64,000 nt of DNA from Sapria himalayana (GCA_029783825.1 JAREIK010000494.1:38822-102821), one strand, 5' to 3'. Counted from the first letter of the stretch, positions 38,385-51,797 are shown. A program made the numbers and translations. The notes: generated by a model not told the origin, from the sequence alone.

Positions 38385-38959
38385 GTATATATATATGTAT
38401 ATATATATATATAGATAAATTGATAGATAGATAGATAGTTTGATAGGTAGATTGATATAGAGATAAACATATAGATAGATAGTTAGATAGATAGACAGAC
38501 AGATCGATAGAAACATAGATAGATAAATAGATATATAGACAAATAGATAGAAAGATAGATAGATATATATATGCATAGATAGAAATCAAATAGATTGATA
38601 GAAAGATATAAAGATAAATAGATAGATAAATATATATATAGAAAGATATACAGATAAATAGAATGATAAATACACAAATAGATAGACAGACATGAAGATA
38701 GACAAACAAACATATATAAAAATAGGCATATAGACAAAAAGATAAATAGATAGATAGAAAAATAGACAGACAAATTGATAAATAAAAAGATAAAGAGATA
38801 GATATACAAATAGATAGATAGATATATTTATAAGCAAATTATTAGACAAATAAATAGATAGACAAATTGATAGACAGAATTGTAGACAAATATATCGACA
38901 GATTGATTATTTGATTAATTATTAGATTGATACACAAATTGATAGAGAGATTGATTGAA

Positions 38960-38990
<31 letters not shown>

Positions 38991-39280
38991 TTGATAGAAA
39001 GATCGATAAATAGTTATATAGATTGATAGATAGATAGATATACATATATATAGATAGATAGAAATATAGATTGACACAAAGATATATTGATACATAGAAG
39101 GATACAGAGATTGATAGAAAGATAAAAATATAAATTGTTTGATTGATAGATAGATAGATAGAAAAACAAACAAACAAATAGTCTAAGAGTTATATAGAAA
39201 GGCAGATAGATATGCATATGAATAGGTAGAAAGACAAATAGACATGCAAACAAACAAAGAAATTGACAAATAGAAAGATG

Positions 39281-39390
39281 GATAGATAGGTAGATTGATT
39301 GATTGATAAATTGATTAATAAATGGATAGATAGGTAGATTGATTGATTGATAAATTGATTAATAAATAGATAGATAGATAGATAGATTAA
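39281..39390 (+). repeat. 44-bp local tandem duplication in the array
   Basis: GATAGATAGGTAGATTGATT plus the following GATTGATAAATTGATTAATAAAT recurs after 44 bases, with part of it again near 39432. Confidence 0.85.
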
Positions 39391-40120
39391 TTTATTGATT
39401 GATACACATATAGATAGATAGATTGATAGATAGGTAGATTGATTGATTGATAAACATTTTATAGACAGATTGATAGACAGATTGTTAGATTGATTGATTG
39501 ATTGATTGATAAATAGATAGATAGATATATATATATATATATATATATAGTTTAATAGGCAGATTGTAGATAGATAGATACAAGATAGAAAAATAAACAG
39601 AAAGATAGATATTTAGACAGATAGATTAATAGATTATTATGCAGATAAATATATAGAGGGATAGATAGATAGATAGATATATAGAAAATAGACATATAGA
39701 TATACAAATAGATAGACAAATAGATTGAAAGATTGATAGTGAGATAGATTGATAGATAGTTAGATTGGTAGAAAGATAGACAAATAGATAGATAGATAGC
39801 TAAAAAGATAAATCAATAGATTGACAACTAGATAGCCAGATATATACATAAATAAATAGTTATATATAGAGATATGTCGATTAAGATATAAAGAAAAAGA
39901 TAGATAAATAGATAGATAGATAGATATATACACATATAGACAGATAGATAAAAAGATAGATTAATAAATAAATAAATAAATATATATATATATATAGAAA
40001 GAATAATAGGAAGATATATAGACAAATAGATAGATAGATAGATAGATAAATAGACAGATAAATAGATAGATAAAAAGATAGATACAAAGATAGATAGATA
40101 GATAGATAGACACATAGATA

Positions 40121-40121
<1 letters not shown>

Positions 40122-40156
<35 letters not shown>
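40122..40156. repeat. (AC)n microsatellite
   Basis: About 17 AC units running into an AT tract (40156-40172). The only long AC run in the window. It produces the Cys-Val strings seen in minus-strand frames. Confidence 0.9.
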
Positions 40157-40172
<16 letters not shown>

Positions 40173-41330
40173 AAGAAAATAAAGATATAGAAAGATATAT
40201 AGACATGCATATAGAGAGATAAATAGATAGTTAGATAGATAGATAGTTAGTTAAACAGATATATTTAGACAAATAGATATATAGATAGATAGAATGTTAG
40301 ATAGACAACTAAATAGACATATAGAGTGATAAATATGTTGGTAGATAGATAGATTGATAGATAAAAAGATAGAATGATAGATAAGCATATAGATTCGTAG
40401 ACAGGTAGATAGATAGATAGCCAGATAGTTTGATAGAAAGATAGATAGTTAAAGAGATAGATTAAAAGATAGATAGTTTGATTGATTGATATATAAACTT
40501 ATAGGTAGACAGATATATACACAAATAGATTGACATATTTATAGATAGACAAATAGAAAGAATTATTAAAGATAATTAGATAGGCAGATAGATAAATAGA
40601 TATATAGATAGATAAAAATAGATAAACAAATAGATAGACAGATAAATAGACATAAATATAGATAGACAGCCAGATAGATAGATAGATAGATAGAATGATA
40701 GATAAAAAGAATCAAAGATAGATAAAGAGATAGATAGAAAGATAGAAACATAAATAGATAGATAGATAGAAAGTTACATATATATATAGAATGATAGATA
40801 GATAGTTAGATAAATAGATATATAGATAGACAGATAGACAAATAGATAGATAAGAAGATAGATAGAGACAAAGATAGATAATTAGACAGATAAATAGATA
40901 AAAAGATAGAATGATGATTAGACATATAGATTTACATTTAAATGGATAGATAGATAGATAAATCTATATACAAATAGATAGACAAAAGATAGATAGAAAG
41001 ATTGATAGTTAAATAAAATTAATGATTGATTAATTGATTGACAAATAAATAGACTAAAAAATAGATAGATAGATAGACATATAGATAGATAAATATTTTG
41101 ATTGATAGACAGATAGATAGAAACATAAATAGACAGATAGATAGGTAGAGAGATAGATAAATATATATAAAGATTGATTGACAGATAGATAGACAAATAC
41201 ATAGACATATAGAAACATTTATATATAGACAGAAAGATAGATCGATAGATAGTTAGATACATAATTAGATAGATAGATTGATAGATAAATAGATAGATAA
41301 ATATATAGATAGATAGATTGACATATATAT

Positions 41331-41332
<2 letters not shown>

Positions 41333-41370
<38 letters not shown>
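41333..41370. repeat. (AT)n tract
   Basis: Pure alternating AT about 440 bases before the polarity switch. Confidence 0.85.
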
Positions 41371-41375
<5 letters not shown>

Positions 41376-41809
41376 AACAGATAGATAATATATTGATATA
41401 TAGATAAACAAATAGAGAGAGATATAAATAAATAATTAGATATATAGATAGATAGTTAGAAAGATAGATAGATAGATAGATATATAGACATTAGATAGGC
41501 ATTAGATAGACATAAAGATAGAAAGATAGGTAGATAGGTAGGTAGAAAAATAGATAGACATATAGATATTAAGATTGATAGAATTATAGATATATAGATA
41601 GATATACATTTAGATAAGCTAATAGACACATAGATAGATATATAGATAGATAGATAGATAGAGAGACATATATAAGGATAGATAAAGAGATACAAATAAA
41701 GATAGACAAATAAAGATAGACAAATAGATATATAGATTAATTAATATAGATAGATAGACATTTAGATTGATAGACAAATAGAAAATTAGACAAATAGATA
41801 GAGTGAAAG

Positions 41810-42296
41810 CTATCTATCTCTTTATCTATCTATCTTTCTATTTGTTTATAAATCTACTTATCTATCTATCTATCTATCTATATGTCTATCTAGTTGTCTA
41901 TGTTTTATCAATCTATTAGTTTATCTATCAAATTATCTATCTTACTATGAAATTTTCTATTAATCTATATATCTATTTATCTATCTATCGTATCTTTCTA
42001 TTAATTTGTATATAAATCTTTCAATCAATTTGTCTATCAATCTATCTATCAATCTTTCTACAAACTATATGTCAATCTAAAAATCAATCAATCTATCAAT
42101 ATATCTATCATTCTATCTTTCTATCTATTTATGTATCTATCTTTCTATCTATATATATGTTTATCTTTTTGTCTAAGAAACTTTATTTATATGTCTATCT
42201 ATCTATCTATCTATCTATCTTATATCTATTTATTTACCTGTCTATCTATCTATCTATGTATCTATTTGTAAATCTATATATCTAGCTAGCTATCTA

Positions 42297-42328
<32 letters not shown>

Positions 42329-45091
42329 TATATATTTCTATCTATCTTTATATCTAACTATCTATCTATCTATCTTTTTGTCTTTTTATATATCTATCTT
42401 TCAACCTTTCTTTCTATCTGTCTATGTATCTGTCAATCTATCATCTATATCACTATCAATCTTTATATTTAATAATCTATCAATCTATTTGTTTATCTAT
42501 CTCTCTATATGTCTATCTATATGTTTATCAATCTATCTATCTAAATGTCTATGAATCTGGCTATAAATCTATCTATCAAACTATCAATCAATTTGTCTAT
42601 TAATTTGTCTATCTATCTATCTGTCTGTTTGTCTATCTATCTATCTATATGTATATCTATCTGTTTGTTTATCTATCTATTTATCTACCTATCTATCTAT
42701 ATGTTTATCTTTCTTTATATCAAATTATTTATCTATTTATTTATCTATCTATCAGTTTGTCTATATATCCATCAATCTATCTATTTATTTATCTTTCTAT
42801 CTATCTATATTTTTGTCTATCTATCAATCAATATATCTATAAATTATCTATCTTAATGTCAATCTATATGTCTATCTATCTATCTATCTATTTGTCTATT
42901 TATGTCTCTATCTATTTGTCTTTCTCTCTATCTATCACTTTATCTATCTATATATCTATCTAAATATTTATCATTATTTCTATATATCTAGCTGTATATC
43001 TATCTTTCTATATATATATATATATCTATCTTTCAGTCAATTTATCTATCTTTCAATATTTCTGTCTATCTACCTAATTATCTATCTTTCTATATGTCTA
43101 TCTTTTAATCTATTTATATGTCTAATAATCTATGGATCTTTTCTCTATTTCTCTATCTATCTATTTGTCTAAATATCTATCTATTTATCTAAATATCTAT
43201 CAAATTATCAATCTATGTGTCTATAAATCTATTAATCAATTTGTATATCAATTTGTCTATTAATTTTTCTATCAATCTTTCTATAAATTTGTTTATTATC
43301 ATTCATTCTATTTGTCTATTATCTGTGTATATATCTATCTATCTATCTATTTAATCTATTTATCTTTTTGTCATCTATCTATTTATCATTATGTTTTTGT
43401 ATCTAACTATCTATATATCTATCTATTTGTCTATATGTCTATCTATCTGTCTATTTATCTATCTATCTATCTTTCTTTCTTTCTATATATCTACCAATCA
43501 ATCTATCTAGGTTTTTATCTATCTATCTTTCTTTCTTTCTTTCAATCAATCGATTAATCAATTTGTCAGTCTATCTTTTTGTCTATCTATATGTCTATCT
43601 ATCTCTATATCTATCTGTCTGTCTGTCTATATATCTATTTGTCTATATATATATATATATCTATCTATCTCTCTATCTTTCTATCTTTCTTTCTATCTTT
43701 ATGTCTATCTATTTGTGTTTCATTCTATCTATCTATTTGTCAATCTTTCTATCTATCTATTTGTCAATCTTTCTATCTATCTATCTATCTATCTGACTAT
43801 CTATCTATCTGTATATCAATTTGTTTATCTCTCTATCTTTTTATCTATTTATCTATCTACCTTTCTATCCATCTATCTATTTATTAGTCTATCTTTATAT
43901 TTATATTTATATTTATATATATATATATATATATCTATATATCTATCTGACTATCTTTCTATATCTCTATCTTTCTGATCATCTATCTGGTCATCTATCC
44001 ATTTATCTTTATTTCTATCTATCTATCTTTCTATCAATATGTCTAACTATAAATCTATAAATCTGTCTATCTATCTACCTATCTAACTCTCAATATATCT
44101 ATCAAACTTTTTGTCTTTCTATATGTGTGTCTATTTCTTTATCTATCTGTCTATCTATCTAACTATCTCTCAATCTATCTATCTATCTCTCTCTATCTAT
44201 TTGTCTATCTATGTATCTATCTATCTATCTATCTTTTGTCTATCTATCTGTCTATCAATCTATCTATCTTTATTTGTCTATCAATCTATCCATCAATCTA
44301 TCTACCAATATATCTATCATTCCATGTATCAATCTATCTACCTATCTGTCCATCGATCTATCTATCTATCTATCTTTTTATCTTTCTATATATCTTTTTT
44401 ATTTATTTATAAATCTATTTTTATATACATCTATCTATCTATCTATTTATATTTTTGTCTGTCTGTTTATCTATGTATCTTTCTATTTATTCATCAATCT
44501 ATCTTTCTAACTATCTATCTATTAGTTTTTATATCTATCTATCTGTCTGTCTGTCTTTCTATCTATCTTTCAATATATCAATATATTTATCAATCTGTCT
44601 ATCAATCTATCTATCAATCTGTCCATATATCTACCTATTTATTATATGTGTAATTTTTGTCTGTCTATCTTTTTGTCTATTGTATATCTATTTGTATATT
44701 TCTCTATCTATCTTTTTACCTATCTTACTATCTACCTGCCTAACTAACTGAGTGTATGACTTTTTATATGTTTATATGTCTATCTTTCTTTCGAACTATC
44801 TATATTTTCTTTTGTTTGTTTTTTTTCTATTCATCTGTCTATATCTTTATTTGTCTATCTATCTATCTATCTTTTATCTATATGTCTATATATCTATCTA
44901 TTTATCTATCTATCAACCTTTATTTTGGTCTATTTATATATCTATCAGGCTTTCTTTTGGTCTATATATCTATCTTTCTATCTATCTATCTATCTATATT
45001 TTTGTTTATTTATCAGTCTATTTATATATCAATCTATATATCTATCTATCTATCTTTCTATCTTTTTGTCTGTCTATCTAGTTTTCTATCT
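41810..45091 (-). repeat. Satellite array, inverted polarity (TATC), between switch and E2
   Basis: At about 41809/41810 the plus strand changes from GATA-type to TATC-type words within a few bases. The block has the same degenerate texture, read on the other strand. Near 44731-44760 there is a marker-like segment (TCTACCTGCCTAACTAACTG). Plus-strand frames rich in S, I, Y and L are compositional. Confidence 0.93.
45089..45091 (+). repeat. 3-bp target-site duplication of E2, left
   Basis: TCT directly before the E2 terminus, matching 50611-50613. CACTA elements make 3-bp duplications. In a TATC array a chance match is fairly likely. Confidence 0.65.
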
Positions 45092-46620
45092 TACTAAAAG
45101 AAAATATTTGTTTAGCTATGGAAATTTATTTAGAGATAAAACCCTTGATAATTAGCAATGGATTAGCTAGGGAATAGTAAGCAATGTTTAATTTTGCATT
45201 GAAATATATATTTGTGATGGATTTGTGATGGATTAGAGTCAAAAAATTTCTATTGAAAATTATCCCTATCTAAAATTATCATTAATTTTCCGGCAAAGAA
45301 TGTTGGCATTTTAGCAATGACTTTAGAGATAGATGATCCCTAGCTAATTAGTTCAAGACAAATTCCCTTGCTAAATAATATTTTATATTTTTTTTACAAT
45401 TTTATATTTAATTGCAAGTGATTATTCCTTAAATGATAATTTTAACAAAATATATGCATTTAACTATGAATTTTTCCTTAGCTATTTGGGCTGGGGATAA
45501 TTTCCATTGCTAATCTATACTAATTTAATTTTTTTTATTTATTATATGTTTAAATATTTTATATAATTTTGTATATTAAAGGTTTTTCATGGTCTATGGA
45601 TGAGCATTCATTAGAAGGCACCTTCTCCTTATATAATTATAAAAATAGGTTATTATAAATAAATAATTTCAAATATATATATAAATACAAATACAAATTT
45701 ATATTAATATAGATAAAAATAACAATTTTTATGATTATAAAATTTTTAAAAAATTATACAAAATATATTTCTAAAATATTTTATTACAAAATTTTAATAT
45801 TTGTATTAAAAAACATTAAATAATTATTTATGTAATTATAATCATTATTTAAGTTATTTTAATTAATAAATGAACATACATAAAAATTACTATTAGCAAA
45901 AAGCAAAAATAATTAATTTTATGATTAAATAAAAAAATTATAAAAATATTTATATTAACAAATAAACATGTAAATATTTATTTTATTTAAAGTTAAATAT
46001 ATATTTTTATGATTATAAAAATATTTTAAAAAAATAATTACTAAGAGATTTGAAAGTTTTGAATTATATAAAAAATTTAAAATTTCTAATAAAATTTAAA
46101 ATAAAATAAATTCATATTTAAAGATTAATACATGAATATTTTAATTACTTCAAGAAAAATTTTGTTGATTTAAAAAGTAAATATCTCAATGTTCTTATTA
46201 AAAGAACACTTCAAGTATTTTTTAGGATTTCAAATGAGTTATTTAAAATAGTACTAATGAAATTTTTTGTCCTAAAAATACTTACAATTATTTTTAGCCA
46301 CATAAACACTTTTGAAAAGTATTACCAAATTGATCCTAAGTTGATTTAAATTCGAGTTTTATTTTTTGTCCCTATTGAATTTATAAGAAATAAACAATTG
46401 AGTAAAAGCTTTAATATTAGCTTTTAATATTTTATTTTTATTAAAATAATAAATATAACTTTTTTTAATGATATTATCACTATAAGTAATTTTTGGAATT
46501 TTATAAATTATAAATTATATCAAATAATATGAAATTTAATGCCTTTATAATTATTTCATATTATATTCATACAAAATAAATTGAATTCTTAAAAAATTAT
46601 AACCATTATATATATATATA
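45092..46620 (+). repeat. 5' subterminal region of E2
   Basis: Carries the terminus, a cluster of TAGCTA/TTAGCTAGGG-type motifs in both orientations and an AT-rich run. It is the inverted counterpart of 9480-10722 in E1. Confidence 0.85.
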
Positions 46621-46685
46621 TGAAATACTATATTATATATAATATATTTTTATTAATGAAATAATGCATTTTTTTGACTTTTCAG

Positions 46686-47218
46686 ATTTTCGAGTGCGAT
46701 TATCTTCCCGCTCTCATCTTATTATTGTGCTCAGAAGATGTTGTTATACATTATGAAGTAGTTACTTTACTTAAAAATTGGGACCTCTATTATTTTTTTT
46801 AGTTATTATTATTCTAAAATTTTGATATTGGCCTTTATTTTCTTATTTGGACCAATTATTTTTATTGTTGCAGGTAGGTGTGATTGGAAATTTGGTTCAC
46901 TCATCTCCAAACATTAAGAAAGAAGTTCTATCTGCTAGGGCATTGCAGCTTGTTATCTATTTTCTTAGGCCTTCCATTTGTATCTTTTTTTGGAAAACTG
47001 AATCTCTTTTCATTATGTATCTGATCAAATTTTATTTTTATATCATTATCAAAGTTACTATTTAAATTTACTTTGATTTACTATAATTTTGCTATTTAAA
47101 TTTGCTTTTAATAATTCTCTAAAGGTTTTTCCTAATAAATAGCTCATGTTGCCCTGAGAGTCAGAGGGAAGCTTCTTTATCACTAGGGCAATTTGTGGCA
47201 ACTAATTCAGATTGCAAG
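46686..47218 (+). pseudogene. Captured exons of an ARIA/ABAP1-like armadillo-repeat BTB gene, with introns
   Basis: Three exon pieces stand in gene order. Exon A (46686-46757, after TTTTCAG) reads LPALILLLCSEDVVIHYE. Exon B (46874-46968, after TTGTTGCAG) reads VGVIGNLVHSSPNIKKEVLS and then ARALQLVIYFL. Exon C (47143-47218, after AATAG) reads SSCCPESQREASLSLGQF and then VATNSDCK. Joined, they follow the armadillo-repeat region of plant ARIA/ABAP1 proteins, which act in ABA signalling and cell-cycle control, without a gap. Only about 80 of more than 700 residues are present; the BTB domain and flanks are missing. Donor sites after B (GC) and C (AT) are mutated, and several residues differ from the usual consensus, so it is a decayed fragment. 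Intron-bearing structure shows DNA-level capture, not retroposition. Confidence 0.85.
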
Positions 47219-49664
47219 ATAAGCATATGTTGATTTTTCCTTCACTTAGATTATTTTCAGGATTGAGATAAATCATAATATAAAAATTGTTGAGATTACC
47301 TTTTGTTTGGATTCATGTTTAGCACTTAAAAAAAATGATGTCATAGTAAAAAGAAGTTCTCTAATAAAATTTTTATGTATTCTTGTATTCATGTATTAAA
47401 TAAATAATATAAAAAATACATTGTGTAATGTAGTACCTTTGATAGGTCATTAATTCTATATACTTTCACCGTTTGTCATTGATTATGGCCATCAAGTCTT
47501 GTATCACAGGTCAAGAGTTTTGATGAAGTGGCACAGTCCTTGGGGCACTCTTATGAGCATTTTATCGTGGGTATGAGTGTCTAACTAGTTCAGCATGGCA
47601 TGGTCGTGTATGGCATGAGACCATGGGTTTTGCTGAGCCACATTTAGTGGCCCTATATGCCATTTGTGGTTGTGGTGTGGGCTCGCCCAATGTGCTACTT
47701 GTGACCCATTACTCTTGCCTAAGAATTGTTTGTGCTAAGGTCATGGTCGGACCATTCTGACTCATTACCCAAGACAAGGCATGTGCAGAGCTACTTAGGT
47801 CCTAGGCATGAGTTGTTTTTGGGCACTCATGACTCATTACCTAATTAACTGACCCAATTATTTTGTTAAAATGGCTAATCCATCACTAAGCATGTTTAAT
47901 ATAAATTAGAAAACAACAATTACTTGATTATTTTTAATTACAAGATAAGTTTTATTTGTTACATATGAAAAGATTTATATTATTGATCTATTTTTCATGA
48001 GCATAGATTGATACATTCTATGCAATTTTTTTCACTTAAATTAATACATTTGTCTAATTAATATTTTTTTTCTATGAAAGTTGAAATGCAAGACTTTTTT
48101 TTATATTTTTATATTTTTTTTGGAATAATGATAACATATGTTCATAGAAAATTAATTCTATTTCACAGAAGAAATAATTTTTAATCTATTAAATATGAAA
48201 GTATCATAAAAAAGTTCAAATATCTTGTAATTATCTAATTTTATATTACATATATTATCTATGTAATTAGTTTTATAAATTTATTATAATTATTTTATAT
48301 CATGTTGTATTTAACAATCTTAGACATGTGATAAGCTATGAAAGATTGAGATCTCTTTCGAGGTTGATGAACATTTTGCACTTGTTTCTCACACTCTATT
48401 TGAGCTCCTCTTAGTTTTGATAGTAAATCCATCATAATTCTTTATTTATAAGAGAGTCAATTGAGTCTTTTTAAAAATATTAAATATAATGACATTTGAG
48501 GAGATAGTGATTTATATATGAACATGTGTTGAGAGAATATATTATTTTTGTTGATTTTTTTATTTTTATTTTTTGGATACTTTTAAAGAGATTACTTAAT
48601 TTGAGCTGCACTAATTATTTTTGTCCATTATATAATAATATTAGTTATATGACATTTTGATTATCGAGTGTTTATTTTATTTTTTTTATGTATTTTAATT
48701 GCTAACATAATATTAGATGTATGGATATATATGTGAGTTAGAAATTACAAATCCTAGAAGGTCACCCCACACTATTTGTAATAACAAAAGAAATACAAGG
48801 TAGCAGGTGCGTGCACAATATGGGCAACAACTTCTTGCATAAGGGTAGTATGCATGCACAATGTGTGATAGGAGGCATGCATAGTCACCTACAGATGCAT
48901 GATGGTGGTGCACAATATGCTGAGGTGATGACTCATCCAGTATTTTGATTTTTATTTTGATTTTGTTTTTGTTTTTTGAAATGTTTTTACTGTGAAATGA
49001 CAATTTTTGTGTTTGTGTTGATATTGTTTGAGCCTTAAAATTGTTGCTGTTTGAGCCTTAAAATTAAATTGTAGTTTGAGCTTGTGCAAAGAAGAGGAGA
49101 GCTATATAAGACCAAAAGAATGCCATATTACTTCCTTTACTATGAGCCAACACAAATTGATGCAACCACACTCCCAGTTGTGGTGCTTGTTTTTGGTAGT
49201 TGTTTGTTTATTAAGGTGGACATTTTGATGCTGGTGCTGGTTGCTCAAATGCAATAACAAGGGTGCATGATACACAGTCAAAGCACCCTTCTTTTTCTTC
49301 CAGTTTGCACCAGTTGTTTGCTCAACTGATTCTCATTTGATTTTGCTATTTTCCTCTATATTTCACCTTACATTGAGTGTCAATTATTTCCATGTGTTAG
49401 TATTCTTGTTTAAAAAAACAAGTTGATAATTAGTTTGTGTATCATTTTATGTATCTAGTTAATTGATGGAATCATATCATTTTGATAGGTTTGAGTTGTT
49501 GGATATGGTGAAGAAATAATCATCTACGTTTGGGAAACATGGGACACATAAGTGTGGTGTCTCAGAATAATGAAATGTGTTAGCTAATGGTGTTGGAGTC
49601 AGCCACTTGGAGGCTCTAGTGAGTGTCTTGATCTTTAATACTTAAGGGAAAAACATGGTGTTGG
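47219..49664. other. Unassigned interior of E2
   Basis: Mostly AT-rich. Less AT-rich islands at 47460-47850, 48770-48930 and 49080-49330 have no lasting open frame and no family I recognise; 48770-48930 is built of related words around GCATGCACAATGTG. They may be further captured fragments. The minus-strand frame 48713-49003 spans the second island and is not supported as a gene. Confidence 0.4.
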
Positions 49665-50130
49665 ACTAGGACGTGGGACTGGAACATATTCGATAATAAG
49701 TACTATTTCATATATGCAACCCCTAAAAAGAATGAAAAGATATCAGTAAAGTGCTTAAAATTGGGAGATAAACTTGTTGTAGATGCTTTAGCTGCTGGAT
49801 TTGGTCAACCAGTGCATCTAGAAATTAAGTAATATTTTCCTTCACATGTGTTAGGTTTTCTTTTGTGTTTAGAGTTGCCTTCATTAGTTTATAATATTGT
49901 GGATTTGATTCATGATTTCATTGTTGATAATTATGTTGTTGAAGAAGTTCAAAATAAATTTATTGAGAAGTACCATATGTAATACAATAGTAGTAGCCCT
50001 ATATGGAGTCACAGTTAGTGGTCTCGATGAGACAGATAGCACATAGATTTCCAGCAGAGAAATAACGTAGGAGAGGCTAGCACAAATGCATCAGCTAATG
50101 ATGTAGATGATGATTTTATTTTAAATGATT
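49665..50130 (+). pseudogene. Coding relic in E2: unknown segment plus C-terminus of Transposase_24
   Basis: From about 49690 a frame reads words such as ATPKKNEKISVKCLKLGDKL and VVDALAAGFGQPVHLEIK, stops, then continues near 49920-49980 as NYVVEEVQNKFIEKYHM. I do not recognise this part. From 49975 the DNA matches the reverse of 4040-4170 in E1, with CCTATATGGAGTCACAGTTA and AGGAGAGGCTAGCACAAATG shared, and ends GEASTNASANDVDDDF. The last part is thus the 3' end of the E1-type transposase gene; the coiled coil seen in E1 is absent here. Stops and frame changes show it is not functional. Confidence 0.6.
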
Positions 50131-50299
50131 ATATACATATGTTATTTTTTTGCTTTAACTATGTAACAATTATATCAGAATAATTTCTGAAATTATTTTT
50201 CTTTTTGTTAATTTTAAAAAAATGTTTAGAGTATATGTTTTCATTCAATTTTATATAAAAATTTAAAAATATATAATCAAATTTTTTGTAAAAAAAATT

Positions 50300-50610
50300 G
50301 TAAAAATAGCATTGGAATAAAAATAGCTAGAGAATATTTCTTCGCTAATTATCTACGGAATTATATGTATGTATCTAGTAGAAAAATATTAATTACTATT
50401 CTTAATTAAGATCAAAATTAGCAAGGAAAAAAAATAATTAGCTAGGGAATTTTTGTTGTTAAAAAAATTCTAAGAAATTATATTCTGATTAATATTATGT
50501 GATGAACACTTTAGCTTTGGATAATTTCCGTCATTATTCCTTTTTAGCAATGGAAAAAACCCATATAGCTAGTGAAATTTCTCTAGCTATTTGGGCTTTT
50601 TCTTGGAGTG
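50300..50610 (+). repeat. 3' subterminal region and terminal repeat of E2
   Basis: Several TTAGCTAGGGA/TTAGCAATGG-like words in both orientations and the terminus TTTTCTTGGAGTG at 50598-50610. Confidence 0.85.
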
Positions 50611-50613
50611 TCT
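50611..50613 (+). repeat. 3-bp target-site duplication of E2, right
   Basis: TCT directly after the right terminus, equal to 45089-45091. Confidence 0.65.
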
Positions 50614-51228
50614 TTATATATATATAATATGTATATCTATCTATCCATCTATTTATCTATCAATCTGTCTATCTATCTATCTATCTATTAATTTTTCTAT
50701 CTATCGATATGTCAATCAATCAATCTTTCTATCTATCTATTTGTATATCTATCTGTCTATCCACTAATCATTTTATCTATCTACATATCTATCTATATGA
50801 TTATAAATCTATCAATCAATCTATCTTTCTATCTATTTATTTATATACTTGCCTATCTATCTATCTATCTGCCTATCTATCTATCTATCTATTTGACCAT
50901 ATATCTATCTTTATATATGTCTATCTATCTTTATATATGTCTATCTATCTATTTTTATGACAATCATTTTTTTCACAATATATTTAGCAATTTGTCTATC
51001 TATCTGTTTATCTATATGTCTATCAATCTATTGATCTATTTGTCTTTCTATTTGTTTATCTGTCAATCTATGAATCTGTCTATTAATCTATTTATGAAAA
51101 TGTCTATATATCTGCATATCAATAGTGTGTCTATATGTGTGTCTAACTATCTATTTATTTGTATAACTATCTATCTATTTTTAATCTATCTTTCTTTATG
51201 TGTGTTTGTCTGTCTATTTGCTTATTTA

Positions 51229-51290
51229 TCTATGTCTGCCTACCTACCTGACTATCTACATGCCTGACTAACTAACAGATTGTATGTCTG
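51229..51290 (-). repeat. Higher-order marker in TATC block
   Basis: GTCTGCCTACCTACCTGACT, ATGCCTGACTAACTAACAGA, GTATGTCTGTCTATC. Read in reverse it has the GTTAG...CAGGCA...GGTAGGCAG texture of M1-M4, and TTTGTCTG upstream corresponds to the CAGACAAA words before M2. Confidence 0.6.
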
Positions 51291-51760
51291 TCTATCTATA
51301 TGTATGTCTACCTATTTGTCTATCTATGTATCTATTTATATGTTTTCTATCTGTCTGTTTTTCTATCTATCTATTTGTCTATCTATCTATCTGTCTGTCT
51401 GTCAATCAATCAATCTATTTATCTATCTAACTATCTAACTATCTATCTTCTATCTATTTGTGTATGTATCTATCAATATTTATGTCTATCTATCAGTCTT
51501 TCAATCATTCAATCAATCTATATATCTATCTATCTATTTGTCTATCTATCTATTTGTATATCTATATGTCTATCTATATCTATATGTTTATCTATCTATC
51601 TATCTATCTCTTTTTCTCTCTCTTTCTCTCTATATCTCTCTCTGTATAGCTATCTAGCTATCTATCTTTCTTTCTTTCTATCAGACTTTCTATTTGTATA
51701 TCTATTAATCGTTATATATGTCTATATATCTATCAATCTATCTGTCTATCTATATGTCAA

Positions 51761-51797
<37 letters not shown>

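Larger units (their letters stand above)
30366..41809 (+). repeat. Degenerate GATA satellite array, second block
   Basis: Continues the block broken by the LINE with the same polarity. Segments here match ones before the LINE: 31350-31560 resembles 21480-21650, and 32000-32260 resembles 22210-22460, both with an offset of about 2.5 kb after removing the LINE. From about 34 kb the sequence is more monotonous. No gene is supported. Confidence 0.95.
45092..50610 (+). mobile_element. Complete CACTA (En/Spm) transposon E2, non-autonomous, with captured gene exons
   Basis: Left terminus TACTAAAAGAAAATATTTG and right terminus, in reverse, CACTCCAAGAAAAAGCCC match CACTACAAGAAAA at 11 and 12 of 13 positions. 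Both continue inward with TTAGCTATGG/ATAGCTAGAG and further TAGCTA or TTGCTA words (45110-45500 and 50310-50600). The element sits in the TATC array with TCT on both sides. Its 5.5 kb hold armadillo-gene exons (46686-47218), the 3' end of a Transposase_24 gene (49975-50115) and otherwise unassigned AT-rich sequence. No TNP2 transposase is seen, so movement would need a helper element. Confidence 0.9.

Noticed and set aside
10699..41695. Dozens of minus-strand open frames of 60-199 codons rich in Ser, Ile, Tyr and Leu
   Set aside because: TCTATCTATCTA has no stop codon in any of its three frames, so degenerate TATC repeats stay open by composition. Frames overlap in all phases and show no start context, domain or codon structure.
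41780..41840. Exact hairpin at the polarity switch
   Set aside because: The bases on the two sides are not reverse complements word for word; only the repeat type is inverted, so no perfect palindrome is claimed.
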